A DNA stretch of 64,000 nt from Charina bottae (lineage: Eukaryota > Chordata > Lepidosauria > Squamata > Charinaidae), in assembly GCA_023362775.1 (NCBI GenBank), contig JALMGJ010000005.1, forward strand, positions 88,981,421 to 89,045,420. The letters are read 5' to 3'. Shown one piece after another: positions 33,803 to 45,018 of this stretch. Position 1 is the first letter of the stretch; every line of letters starts with the position of its first letter. Position numbers and translations under genes: made by a program. The notes below the pieces were generated by a model that was not told the origin of the DNA, did not search any database, and saw only the letters and a list, made by a program, of their open reading frames with translations.

Positions 33803-34060
33803 AGGTAGTTCTCACTTAATGACCATTCGTTTAGCGGTCATGTGGCCGCATGACACGCGCGGAACGCTGTTACCTACCCACCGAAGTGGTACCTATTAAT
33901 CTACTTGCATTTGCATGCTTTCGAATTGCTAGGTTGGCAAGAGCTGGAGCTAGTGCGGGAGCTCACTCCGCACGCAGGGCTAGGGATTTGAACCTCCGAA
34001 CTTGCAATCTTCTGATCAACAAGCCTGGCGTCTTACCCGCTGTAAGACGCTGTAACCCGC
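33803..34060 (-). mobile_element. Truncated SINE-A fused to a fragment of another repeat
   Basis: 33803-33834 (GGTAGTTCTCACTTAATGAC) matches the end of a dispersed squamate repeat with TTAAGTGA-type phrases. It joins directly to SINE-A body sequence (GGTCATGTGGCCGCATGACA) on the minus strand. The tRNA-head end decays into short direct repeats of GACGCTGTAACCCGCTGTAA at 34040-34072. The LINE-tail end of the SINE is missing, which is not ordinary 5' truncation and suggests a deletion or recombination junction. Confidence 0.75.
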
Positions 34061-34079
34061 TGTAACCCGCTATAGAACC

Positions 34080-34856
34080 TGTATAATTCCAGATAAATTT
34101 CAGATTGCAATATCATTTATAGTATTTCAACATTTTTGAAGTATTTTCCAACTATCATTACGTAAGGAAAGTCACTAGAATAATCCTGAAGGGGCTGAAA
34201 TAGGTTGGTTTAATCTAACAAATCAGGTAGATTTGTGGCACAAGGGTTTTTGGAGCCCAAACTCCTAACTTTAGTTAGTTTTGTAAATAAAAAATAGATT
34301 ACCCTGATTTCAGACAGTCCTACTAACTGTTGAGCCCAGACAAGCATTCCCATTTTATATACTTATTTATTTTAAAACTCAAGAGAACTGTTTACCTTAC
34401 AGTCAGATATAATATTTTCACAATTCTACTTAGCTGGACCCAAAAGAGGAAAAATCTTGAGGGGGTGTGACCCTCTTTCCTACATCCCAAGCAAGTTTAG
34501 TATTTTTATGAAAGACAAGTTTAATAAAAGACTGCCTGTTGTTTCCTTCCAACAAAGACAGTTCTTTTGAGTCACACAGAGCAACCTCTTACTAGTTGTA
34601 ATTTACACCAGCGAGAAACAAGATCTGTACTTCCTGCTTTACTGATAACGGTGCAACTCAGAAGTTGAAAGCATATCCGCTAAGCTGACCCAGCAAGAGA
34701 TGAAACAGATTCCTGCATTCCCTTCTGGAGGCCGCAATAAGCCTTGTAGCCAAGGAAAGAATTTGTAAGAAAATGTCTGATTTAATTTTTAGAAGCAATG
34801 CATCACATCTTTATTTCCAAGTGGTCTCTGAGTTCCCCTATTATTATATTTATTAT
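34080..34856. other. Unique non-coding stretch
   Basis: No gene is recognised in about 0.78 kb. Confidence 0.4.
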
Positions 34857-35808
34857 TAAAGAGCCAGTTTGGTCTAGTGGTTAAGGTGCTGGGCTAGAAA
34901 CCAGGAGACTGAGAGTTCTAGTCCCGCCTTAGGCACGAAAGCCAGCTGGGTGACCTTGGGCCAGTCCCTGTCTCTCAGCCCTAGGAAGGAGCCAATGGCA
35001 AACCAGGAGCCTGAGAGTTCCAGTCCCGCCTCAGGCATGAAAGCCGGCTGGCTGACCTTGGGCCAGTCCCTGTCTCTCAGCCCTAGGAAGGAGCCAATGG
35101 CAAACTAGGAGCCTGAGAGTTCTAGTCCCGCCTCAGGCATGAAAGCCAGCTGACTGACCTTGGGCCAGTCCCTGTCTCTCAGCCCTAGGAAGGAACCAAT
35201 GGCAAACCAGGAGACTGAGAGTTCTAGTCCCGCCTCAGGCATGAAAGCCGGCTGGGTGACCTTGGGCCAGTCCCTGTCTCTCAGCCCTACGAAGGAGCCA
35301 ATGGCAAACCAGGAGACTGAGAGTTCTAGTCCCGCCTCAGGCATGATAGCTGGCTGGCTGACCTTGGGCCAGTCCCTGTCTCTCAGCCCTAGGAAGGAGC
35401 CAATGGCAAACCAGGAGACACAGAGTTCTAGTCCCGCCTCAGGCATGAAAGCAGGCTGACTGACCTTGGGCCAGTCCCTGTCTCTCAGCCCTAGGAAAGA
35501 GCCAATGGCAAACCAGGAGACTGAGAGTTCTAGTCCCGCCTTAGGCATGATAGCTGGCTGGCCAGTCCCTGTCTCAGCCCTAGGAAGGAGCCAATGGGAA
35601 ACCAGGAGACTGAGAGTTCTAGTCCTGCCTTAGGCATGAAAGCCGGCTGAGTGACCTTGGGCCAGTCACTCACTCTCAGCCCAACTCCCCTCACAGAGTG
35701 GTGGTTGTGGGGAAAAGAGGAGGAGGAAGTAGTATTAGGTATGTTCGCTGCCTTTAGTTATTTATAAAAATAATAAAAGCGGGACAGATAAATAAATAAA
35801 TAAATAAT
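34857..35808 (+). mobile_element. Hybrid SINE-B with 102-bp internal tandem array (7 units)
   Basis: The tRNA head AGAGCCAGTTTGGTCTAGTG starts the element. A unit of about 102 bp follows seven times, running from ACTGAGAGTTCTAGTCCCGC through CTTGGGCCAGTCCCTGTCTC to GGAGCCAATGGCAAACCAGG. The last turn has a different ending (CTCAGCCCAACTCCCCTCAC), then GGTTGTGGGGAAAAGAGGAG and ATTAGGTATGTTCGCTGCC, and closes in (AAAT)n. The repeated units have the SINE-B type I body, while the final tail is the Sauria-SINE-like type II tail. 102 is divisible by 3 and the unit lacks stops, so Trp/Arg-rich open frames appear on both strands; these are spurious. One unit (near 35562) has a deletion. Confidence 0.9.
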
Positions 35809-36262
35809 TCCACTGAAGTGGTTCTGCCTCTGTTGAGATCTGTAGAAGCAGATTTAAAAAGAGACGGAAAGAAAACCCAATCCTCTAGCCTAATTCACTT
35901 TTAACACTGTAGGAGAACCTGGACTTTAGCAGACCACAGATCTATATATCTCTGCATTCCATTTCCAAACTGATGCCACTGGGGAAGTCCAGAAGAATGA
36001 GAAGAGAGCAGAAATATCATCCTGTTTGTTTCTCAGGAACTGGTATTCAGCAGCATACAGCCTCCTTGAGTTCACATTTGTTTAATCCCCAAGTTTATGG
36101 CTTCTAGTGGTATGCAAAGCAGTCCATTGTGAAATATTCCAACCTGTGGGCAGAGTATTCCAGAAGTAGGTCCACAATGAAATGTCTCACTTCTGAAACG
36201 CTTGGAGTGGCCCATTTCAACGCTTGGAGTGGTCTCAGGAGAGCACGTTTTACATACATCTG
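35809..36262. other. Unique non-coding stretch
   Basis: Nothing gene-like is recognised. Confidence 0.4.
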
Positions 36263-36274
36263 TAACTGCCACCA

Positions 36275-36846
36275 AGGGGCATGATGGCTCAGTGGTTAAG
36301 ATGCCAGACTTCTTGATTGGAAGGTTGGCGGTTGGAGACCCGAGTGCCGCGTGAGGGAGTGAGTGAGCTCCCACACTCGCCCCACCTCTTGCCAACCTAT
36401 GGATGGATGGATGGATGGATGGACACATACAAATACAGGAAGATATTTCTCTACTATTGTCAGTATTCCTTGATAAAACAAAGGAAATTACAAATGGCTA
36501 ATAATATCATTATTATGGAGGGCATGGTGGCTCAGCGGGTAAGACGCCAGGCTTGTCGATCAGAAGATCGCAGGTTTGGAGGTTCGAATCCCTAGCCCTG
36601 CATGCAGAGTGAGCTCCCGCACTCGCCCCAGCTCTTGCCAACCTAGCAATTTCAAAGCATGCAAATGCAAGTAGATAAATAGGTACCACTTCGGTGGGAT
36701 AGTAACAGTGTTCCACACATGTCATGCTGGCCACATGTCCACGGAAGCATCTTCAGACAACGCTGGCTCTTCGGCTAACAAACGGAGATGAGCACCAGCC
36801 CCTAGAGTCGGACACAACTGTGTGGGGGAACCTTTACCTTTACCTA
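36275..36846 (+). mobile_element. Composite SINE-A unit (SINE head, unique DNA, full SINE)
   Basis: 36275-36398 is a SINE-A head (GGGGCATGATGGCTCAGTGG) that stops at an (ATGG)6 run (36399-36422). About 95 bp of unrelated sequence follows. A complete SINE-A lies at 36519-36844 (GGGCATGGTGGCTCAGCGGG to GGGGGAACCTTTACC). The 12-bp direct repeat TAACTGCCACCA occurs at 36263-36274, just before the first head, and at 36847-36858, just after the second tail. I see no separate duplication around the second SINE alone. The simplest reading is that the whole 0.57-kb unit was copied into place together. Confidence 0.7.
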
Positions 36847-36858
36847 TAACTGCCACCA

Positions 36859-37299
36859 CTGTAGTATGTAGCTTGTATAGTTTAACCAGGGGGTATGTAA
36901 AGAAGATATTGTTATGGTGTGCACATTTACCTGAATTCCTCAACATTCAGATTTGTTAGATAACCCTTGGTTCTTATATTTATATTTATATTTATATTTA
37001 TATTTATATTTATATTTAAGAGGGAAGGAAAAACTCAGCCTACTTTATCCACCCTTTATACAGTATTAGGCAACCCTGTGACCTGTTGGGTCATCCTTTG
37101 AGAGAAAGTCTGATGTGGTCTGATGTGACCAGAATGAAATGAAATTTTAAGCTGGCCATATTTTTTTTTACCCCAATGCTGGGTGGTCCCGAGATCATCT
37201 AAGAAGAGTATATATCATAAGTAGAAAAATAATTGTAGTAGCAAATGAACTTCAATAATAAGTCAATATTTACTTACCAAACCAGATAAACAGAATGAC
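36859..37299. repeat. Non-coding stretch with (TTTATA)n
   Basis: An imperfection-free (TTTATA)7 tract lies at about 36974-37018. The remainder has no gene. Confidence 0.7.
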
Positions 37300-37487
37300 C
37301 ACGGGCGGGCAAAAAAACACTGGGAATGGGAGCAACTTAGGACTTCTTGCCAGCTTCCCCATTGACGTTGCTTGGGGGAAGCTGGCAGGGAGTGTCGGAA
37401 ATCATGATTACGTGACCGTGGGGACGCTGCAATGGCCACAACTTTGCGAATGAAACTGGTCTGAACATCATGAAAATCTGAATTCCA
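37300..37487. mobile_element. Fragment of a dispersed squamate repeat, class unclear
   Basis: Contains AGCTTCCCCATTGACGTTGC, GGAAGCTGGCAGGGAGTGTC and ATGATTACGTGACCGTGGGG. These phrases recur in squamate genomes in a non-coding repeat; the 33803-33834 piece may belong to the same family. No ends identified. Confidence 0.45.
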
Positions 37488-38083
37488 TATTTATTTATTT
37501 ATTTATTTATTTCTCACATTTCTTCACCGCCCATCTCGCCAAGCGACTCTGGGCGGTTTACAATTCAGTTAAAATAATAAGAGATTAAAATCATAAAAAC
37601 AAGTGTATCATAAATATATAAATATAAAATATAAAATCCTGGATGGACAAGCTAACTATCTTGATAAAATTCCTCGGGGCTGCATCAAGGTGCCAACCAC
37701 CCCCATGATTGACTATCCCCCCCTCCTGCCCCGAGCGAGGTGACAAAGGCAGGTTTTCCCTCCCTTTCGGAAGGCCGGGAGAGTAGGGGCCTGCCTCACC
37801 TCTGTGGGTAACATGTTCCACAGGGCGGGGGCAACAGCGGAGAAGGCCCTCTTCCTGGACCCCGCCAATCAACAATCTCTCATGGACAGGGTCCGTAACA
37901 TGCCCTCTCTGCCTGACTGGGTGGGACGGGTTGATGTAATGGGGGTGAGGCGGTCCCTCAGGTAACCTGGTCCCATGCCATGTAGGGCTTTAAAACTGAT
38001 AACCAACACCTTGAATAGGACCCGGAAGCAGACTGGGACCCAATGCAGCTCGCTCAGCAAAGGTGTTACATGCACCATCCTTG
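37488..38083 (-). mobile_element. L2/CR1-type LINE 3' end with ORF2 C-terminus
   Basis: The left edge is (TTTA)n plus the CACCGCCCATCTCGCC/GACTCTGGGCGGTTTACA terminus hairpin. The minus-strand open frame at 37869-38078 contains TPLLSELHWVPVCFRVLFK and then SFKALHGMGPGYLRDRL. This is the C-terminal block common to L2 and CR1-group reverse transcriptases (..LHWLPV..R..FK.L...KAL.G..P.YL..). A GC-richer stretch (37680-37870) lies between it and the tail. 5'-truncated. Confidence 0.88.
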
Positions 38084-38323
38084 GGGCTTTCCAAACTGCT
38101 CACGTGTAATTATTACCCATATGAGTAATGGGTCCTGGATTTTTTATGCATTCTTTAAGTTAGCGGATTTTAGGTACCTTGATTCAAAAATTATTGTGTT
38201 ATAATGCACCATTTGGGCTAACTTGAGGGTACAAATAGACAAACAGTTAAACACAATGAGAGTTTTAGTAGTAGATAGATAATGTTCTCCTTTAGGAAAC
38301 TTCAGCTGCAAAGGCCAGCCTGA
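38084..38323. other. Short non-coding stretch
   Basis: No gene. The phrase GGCTTTCCAAACTG at about 38087 recalls the hAT-H end, but no partner end or duplication is present. Confidence 0.4.
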
Positions 38324-38379
38324 CCACCAGATGGCAACAAAGAGCTAGTTTTCTGTATTTCTTCTCTGCCCCCTAGTGG
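38324..38379. promoter_or_regulatory. Pair of CTCF-like motifs in opposite orientation
   Basis: CCACCAGATGGCAAC (38324-38338, plus strand) fits the CTCF core CCASYAGRKGGCRS. CTGCCCCCTAGTGG (38366-38379) is the reverse complement of CCACTAGGGGGCAG, a near-ideal core on the minus strand. The two lie 27 bp apart, facing each other. Binding is not shown by sequence; short GC motifs also occur in repeats. Confidence 0.5.
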
Positions 38380-40810
38380 TTATCAGAATAATTGTCCAGA
38401 TCTGCTAGCCCAACCTCTCCATCATATTCACCACCATTTTTCTACATTCAGAATCCCCAAAGTGGTAACTTCCAGGGAACATGTTCTAGTTTTCTTTGCT
38501 TAAATTCTCCAACTTAATCACCTGCTACTCCCTACACTACTTTCTACTTCAGTGAAAGCTGAATGAATATTGTATATTTTGCCGATTCTGTAGTAATTTG
38601 GCCCTTCCATTCATGTTACTATTTCTCTCATCATTGTCTTTAAATAGAATTAAAAGAAAACTATCTGAAATCTGCTTTGAACTTGCAGCCCTCTCTAATT
38701 GGTACAGATACAACAGCCTCAATTTTTTATCCTCTTTTAAGAGCCTGGAATTACAGAATTAAGGCTTGTAGAATCCTGCCCTACATCATTTTCCCTTGCT
38801 ACATTCACTCTGTTAGTAGTTGGCAGTGATTAATTTGGTTCTCTCTTACCCAGAGTTTGTTGTCTAACACTGAACTCTGGTTTCAAATTCTGAATGAATC
38901 AGGTGGTCAAAGGGTATTAGGCAAAAAAATCCAGATTCCTTTCATCTCTTGGTTTGCTGGCTTAATAGCTACCACCTGCATTCCTTTTCATTCTCTCTAT
39001 AGCCCAATTAAGATGATAATTCTGTTCTGCCCCCATCCTCATTTTTAAGAAAAATAGGGGGGAGGGGAAACATGCAGAAAACACACAATGCTAAAAGAGT
39101 TAATGGGTTTGTCCAACCCAGACTCGAGGCACATGTCAGCTGAAGATCCATCTCTAAAAAAGAACAAAAAGGGAACCTCAATTCAGCAGTCCCCAGCATA
39201 ATAGTCTGCATACAACAGACAAAATGGCCACAATAATGCCATTTGTGTCTTTGGAGCCATATATGACATAAATTGCTTCAATGACATATCGCACATTGCG
39301 TTTTGTTGTTATTCTCTAATCGGATATATGAATCAGTATAAATGGTTGTAGGGTAGTTTTTTTATTAAAAAAACTTGGTTGCTCAAATGTTTGATGGATC
39401 TTGGCACAGTTACTTGGTTAAAAGAAGAACATCTTTCCAGGATGTTGCAAAAAAGTGAATGGTCCCTGTGAAGCCCCTGAAAGTTGGAAGGATCTTCTCA
39501 GATATTTAGCCATCTCCCTGTTTTTGAGTCCTTGATGAAATCTGCTTTCTTCCTGACAAGGCCCTCCTGGTTGAAATGAATAAATATCAGCAGGTTCTGT
39601 TTTATTGCACTGCAGAATGTAAATGAGTTGTTGGCTAATAATTCATAGAGAACCCAGGGTGCCTGGGTATCTCTGCTATCATGTTGAAAAATGAGGGGTG
39701 AATGAAAACAGTGCAGCCAAATTTTAACCCTGATGTATCTGCATGTGGCTTTGAAACTGTTTTGGTTATTGCTAAAAATGGTAGGAGGAGGCTGGCAGAA
39801 AATGAAATGTAAGGAATTGTGTATAATAATACAAATCAATTGGACTGTTTCCCCATCATTAATGTTAGCAATATAGTGCCTGTCAAGTCTCAGACTTCCC
39901 AATAAATGTGCAGCTGGCGGGCTTTGATGGAGGCAAGCAGAGAATAAGATTTAGGGCTTTGATATATGGAGTGTCAGAGTGATGTGATGAAGGTTTTATC
40001 AATTTCTGTCGCTTCTGTGTCTTTTGCTTGCTACACATGGGGTCCTTCCTTGCCGTTTTCTGTGGGTGGCTGCTATGCTGAGCTTTTTAAATGCTCAGTA
40101 TGGGGAGTGTGATTTGAACAAGAAGAACTGCTGCTGCTGTTTCCAATTGGTTGAATGTTGCTCCAAGCTCAATGGTTTCTGGGTCAAAAAAAGAGGTAGG
40201 TTTAGATCTAAGGAAGTAGCAAATGGACCTGCAGAGATCTTCTCTGCACTGTTGGAAGCCAGAGTTATTTGCACCACCATAGAAATACTAAAAGAACTCA
40301 ACCTGGTAAGAGAAGAAGAGTAAGGTCCTGCTTTCAAATCGCCTTTAGTCGTTTGGATGCAAGTAGATGTTTGAAAATGTTATGGGGATGCTACTGAATC
40401 TCAGAAGCTAAGTGATAGTGAAATGATACTCTTCAGCAGATGAAAGTGTAGCTGCAGTGCCTAAAATGCCCTCTGTCATTTGAGGTGACTTGTGAATCAG
40501 AACAAGCTATTCAAAAAAGCAAGCATACACATTTTCTTCATTTAACTTGGGTCCTGGAGAGACACAGACACAGACACAGAGTTAGAATTTGCTTCAGCGT
40601 CTCGTCCAGTTAGGTAGTCTAGGAAGGTGGGAAATTGGAAAAAGGCAGTGATCACCCACTTCCATAATACTGCCAAGAGAACCACATGGATGAGTCCAAT
40701 GAAGCCAACAAGAGAGTGTTTACATTTCATAGTGCACACAGCTGTATTTTTTAAACAAGTATTAGTTTGTTTTTACACCTGTTAGTTCATATGTAATGCT
40801 TCTCTTTTTT
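38380..40810. other. Unique non-coding stretch
   Basis: No gene is recognised in 2.4 kb. The minus strand at 39498-39902 is open for 134 codons without a recognisable domain. Its low-repeat composition makes a conserved non-coding element possible. A GACACA run lies at 40561-40579. Confidence 0.35.
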
Positions 40811-40821
40811 TATTTATGTGG

Positions 40822-41164
40822 TAAAGGTAAAGGTAAAGTTTCCCCCCGCACATTTGTGCAGTCGTGTCCGACTCTAGGGGCCGGTGCTTATCTCCGTTTG
40901 TTAGCCGAAGAGCCAGCGTTGTCCGAAGACGCTTCCACGGTCATGTGGCCGCATGATGCGCGCGGAACGCTGTTACCATCCCACCAAAGTGGTACCTATT
41001 CATCTACTTGCATTTGCATGCTTTCGAATTGCTAGGTTGGCAAGAGCTGGAGCTAGTGCGAGAGCTCACTCCGTCACGCAGGGCTAGGGATTCGAACCTC
41101 CGAACTTGCGATCTTCCGATCGACAAGCCTGGCGTCTTGCCCGCTGAGCCACCACGCCCCTTAC
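40822..41164 (-). mobile_element. SINE-A, full length, minus strand
   Basis: Starts with a tandemly extended tail (GTAAAGGTAAAGGTAAAGTT) and ends with the tRNA head GAGCCACCACGCCCC. Perfect 11-bp duplications TATTTATGTGG lie at 40811-40821 and 41165-41175. Confidence 0.94.
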
Positions 41165-41175
41165 TATTTATGTGG

Positions 41176-43311
41176 ACCATGGTTTTAATGTATTGGAGAG
41201 TTGATTTTGAGCCTACTGTCTTCCATGCAGAATCCTACCTAAGGCAATGATTGGCCACTGACCATTTTGGGGTCATAAGTCATCCCTTCAAAGCTTCGCA
41301 TGACGCTTTGGAGTCCTTCTCATGTTGGTGGCACCACCATTGTGCTATTTGATTTTAATGCAGGCAAGTCAGAGGAGCTAGATGAATAGCCTATCAGCCA
41401 TTTGGAATATCTCAGGATGATGGTGGGAAAACTAGCACAATTTGAATGCTAGTTGAACTTTTCCTCACCACAGCAAATGGCTGCAATGAGATTTCACTGT
41501 GTTAGTGACTTTGTTGTAAAACCGAAGATAGCCTTCAATAGTGCATGATTTGAACTCACTAAAAGATGCCTGTGTCACTCAAGAGCATGCAGACCATTGC
41601 CTCAAATTGGAATATTTTCTGTGGGCAAGTTTAGCGCTTAGTTGTTAGTTATTGTAGAGATCAAATGACAGCCTTTTTGGAAGGTTAGGTCAGGAGGGCA
41701 TAAATGGATGGAAAGTGAGACAAATATCTGGAGGTTTAAGGAAATATAAACAGAGCCGTTTGCTAAGAGCAAATACGGTTAAGACCGGTTGCATTAGGAC
41801 AGAACTCAGTTGATAGGCTGGGCTATATATCCAGCCAAGCAGCTATAGTTTGGGGAGACTGCTTTCATCTAGTGAACTTCTTTGACAGAATTTTTATTTT
41901 ACTCACTTATTTATAATCCAATTTTCAGGTAGGCAATAGAGAAGCCACAATGAAGAGAAGACTGGTTAATTGACCCTTACAGAAAGTATTAATGCAGGAA
42001 AGAGCAAATCTAATTTCCAGAGTTAGCAGGCCTAGAATTCTCCAGCCCTTTCCCAGAAGCTGTACAAGATACAGGAGCAGTGAATACGGAAGATTGTCTT
42101 CCCCAGAGAAAATGTAATGCATGTGAAATCCTATTGCGGAGTTGCCCTGCCTTGTTCACAGAATTTTTTTGAAGTGTGCTTCCAGTTCAGGAAGGTGTCC
42201 TTCCATGTATAGTTCCAGTTAAGCATTTTCCCACCCTCCAAGACAGAATTAACTAAAGAAGGCAAGAGGAGCTAAAGAATTGATTCGAACTCTTAGCTTT
42301 CAGAGCTGGTTGGAAGCTCCAAAAAGTCGGAGTTGGGTCTCTGTGATGATTGCTTACATATTGGCTTCCAGCTTCCATCTGAATGTTGTGTTCCTTTTCT
42401 TACTTGAGTTTTGTTTTCGGCTAACAGCCACACAAGAGTTGGACCTTGAGATTTAACTGGGAAGGAGGAGATTTCCTGGGCAGAAGATGCCTGCTGCTAA
42501 ATGTGGGAAGTGACCTGGAAGCTTTAGGAAGAAGCAAGAGAGGGCTTCCTGCTGTTCAAGGACACTGGGAGCGTTGCTGGATATGGGTTTCAAATTATCT
42601 CAGTTCCAAGCACAGAAGAGACATGTATTTTATGGAATGAAACATAGTTTTTGCCAAAAGAGATGTGGTCAATTGACCACCTGCTGAGACACTCTAACAG
42701 ATGGGATCCTTGGATATCATAATGGCTTAGCTTCAGTAAACAGGTTTTTCCTTTTCTTGTTAGACTGAATGGTAGGCTTCTCTGTCAGTTAGTAACATAA
42801 TGTTATTGGCCCTTTCTACTCTGGATAGGAGCAGGTTGAGAATTTTTAACCCTTGCTGAGAAGGGCTGTCAGCCTTTAAGACCTGGCTGCTCTTACGTCT
42901 CCAAGATTGCCCTTGTCATTTTGGAAGACTATCTTTTCAATATTTCACAAGACCCATGACTGAGCTGCAGAGCAAACTGAGTTTGAATCACCTGCTGGAA
43001 TCAACTGTCTGATCGTGATGGCTGTGAACTTACCTGTTCAGAAACAAATTTCTGAGCTGAGCTTTGGAAAGGAGAGAAGAAAAACCTTTTTCACAGTGTG
43101 TGAGCAATATCACTCAAAGCGTCTTTGAGAGCTGTGCATACCTGCCCATTATTAGGAATGGAGCTTGTTAAAATTTCCTTGACCATTAAAAGGATTGTCA
43201 ACCCATACGGGGCTCAAACATACATTTGCTGGCTCCATCACAACATTTTAAAAGAGATAAAACCATTTTCAGTAGAGTTATTAATGCCCCAGGGATGCAT
43301 AAGAGAGGAGC
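41176..43311. other. Mostly unique non-coding stretch
   Basis: No gene is recognised in 2.1 kb. 42850-42970 (AFKTWLLLRL-like plus translation) weakly resembles the region downstream of an L2/CR1 ORF and may be an old LINE scrap. Confidence 0.35.
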
Positions 43312-43319
43312 ATTTAGAG

Positions 43320-43768
43320 CAGTGTTTCTCAACCTTGGCCATATGTCGATGAAGGTTCTCAGTCCTCCAGGTGGAACAGTCTGTAGCTTGAATCGTGTCA
43401 ACTGGATTTCTATTTTCTCAGAGGAAACGTTTCGCTCCTTATCCAAGAAGCTTTTTCAGTCTGAGCAAAGTTTGTAAGGGAATCCTTAAATATGTTTCTA
43501 GGGTGGCTGTGTGACCTTGCACCTCAACATCTCAAATAACCATGACCTAGCCCCAGGTGCAAGGTCACACAGCCACCCTAGAAACATATTTAAGGATTCC
43601 CTTACAAACTTTGCTCAGACTGAAAAAGCTTCTTGGATAAGGAGCGAAACGTTTCCACTGAGAAAATAGAAATCCAGTTGACATGATTCAAGCTACAGTC
43701 AACCTTGGCCACTTTCAGATGTGTGGACTTCAACTCCCAGAATTCCCCTGCCAGGATGAGAAACACTG
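43320..43768. mobile_element. hAT-P palindromic element interrupted by fold-back F
   Basis: Starts CAGTGTTTCTCAACCTTGGC and ends CCAGGATGAGAAACACTG. Perfect 8-bp duplications ATTTAGAG lie at 43312-43319 and 43769-43776. After 22 bp it is broken by the fold-back element at 43342-43699. The right half resumes with CAACCTTGGCCACTTTCAGA, so the hAT element is the older of the two. Confidence 0.9.
43342..43699. mobile_element. Fold-back retroelement F, copy 2, nested in hAT-P
   Basis: The left arm (from TATGTCGATGAAGGTTCTCA) and right arm (to ATGATTCAAGCTACAGT) are inverted copies of about 150 bp, separated by about 30 bp (CATCTCAAATAACCATGACC). Perfect 12-bp duplications CAACCTTGGCCA lie at 43330-43341 and 43700-43711. 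Those 12 bp belong to the host hAT element, which proves insertion into it. Confidence 0.9.
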
Positions 43769-43776
43769 ATTTAGAG

Positions 43777-45005
43777 CCTCCAGATTTCAGCACAGGTCTT
43801 TTCCCCTCTCTAGCTCCTTCTGCAGACAGCTTTTGTATTTACATCCCACCCAGCACACCATGTGAAGAGATCAAGAGGTAATACAGCACATGGAACCAAC
43901 TTTTTTTTAAAAAAAAGCATGACATATTACTAATGGTTAACAACAAATATGCACATAAACAATGTAGCAATTACATAAAAAAATGATATAGTTTACTAAC
44001 CCCCCCGACTATTGTATAATAAACTATGACATTATAATGAAAATAAAAACCTAAACCAACTAAAAGAAAAATGGAAAAACAATCTGCAAAAGATAACAAA
44101 TACAGGAACAAACGTGAAAAAAAAGTCATTGATACCCAAATTGCAGAATTGTACAGTTTTTTCCTCCCAATTTCATCGTAATCTTTCAATTCTTGAACAA
44201 TGAATGGACTGAACCTGGATCATATTGTCTGATCTTGCCAGTCCTTTCATAGAGAGTGAATTCAGAGGCTGAGAGTCAGCACATTTCATTAAGTCATGTG
44301 CTCTTCCGGCCCACCCTGACTATGTACTGAGTTCTTCATAGGACAAATCTGTTTTAGGCTGCAAAAATCCAGAGATACAAAAAACTCACACTCATCACTG
44401 CTATGTGGATCTTCTCTTCTCTACCACTTCCTTGTTTAGTTGCAGCCAGTAAGTGCTTGATCTGACTGCCACCTATTTAGAGTGAGTTTAATTCATACCC
44501 AAATGAGGAGATGATAATACTGGTTTAAACCAAACCAGATGCTGGGCGTGTTTCCCGCAAGTAATCTGTTGATGCTGTTTTCTTTTTTCTGGCCTGCAAT
44601 AGTCGTGTTACGTTTCTGGCACCATTCTTCCTAGTGTCTGCCAGCCATGTCAAACCAGGCTGTGGCTTTGTGTTACTGGCCGATTAAAATGTGGCTTAAG
44701 ATATATATTTCCTCTGAACAGTCAGCTCCCAAACTGAGAATCTTTTGGGTCCTAGGCAAAAAGTTGATAGTTGTCCTGCTTCTTGCTGAGATAAATAATT
44801 GTTTGTCAACGGACCATCTTTGTTTTAAACTTTTTGAGGGTTTTCTTTTTGGGATGTTACACTATAGATTTAAACTTTATTTGGGCTGAGATAGGGAAAT
44901 TGGTTGATCACTGCCAAGTTCTTATTGCACCTTAAATTTTGGCTAAAATGATATTTCTCAATCTATTGGGTGGGGGTGAGCTTGATGTTTGGCATTGTGT
45001 GACAG
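43777..45005. other. Unique non-coding stretch
   Basis: No gene is recognised. 43900-44200 is A-rich on the plus strand and could be an old LINE tail. Confidence 0.35.
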
Positions 45006-45018
45006 TGCTGGAGTGTGT

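Noticed and set aside
36520..36600. tRNA gene with A and B boxes
   Set aside because: The tRNA-like heads always continue into SINE bodies and tails with target duplications, and they lack a proper acceptor stem and 3' end.
38084..38110. An eighth hAT-H element starting GGCTTTCCAAACTG
   Set aside because: No CAG start, no opposite end and no 8-bp duplication nearby; a chance match or a scrap at most.
40024..40323. Cys-rich 99-codon plus-strand frame as a small secreted protein
   Set aside because: CCCC comes from a short TGC run; no signal peptide pattern, family match or splice context, and the opposite strand is equally open.
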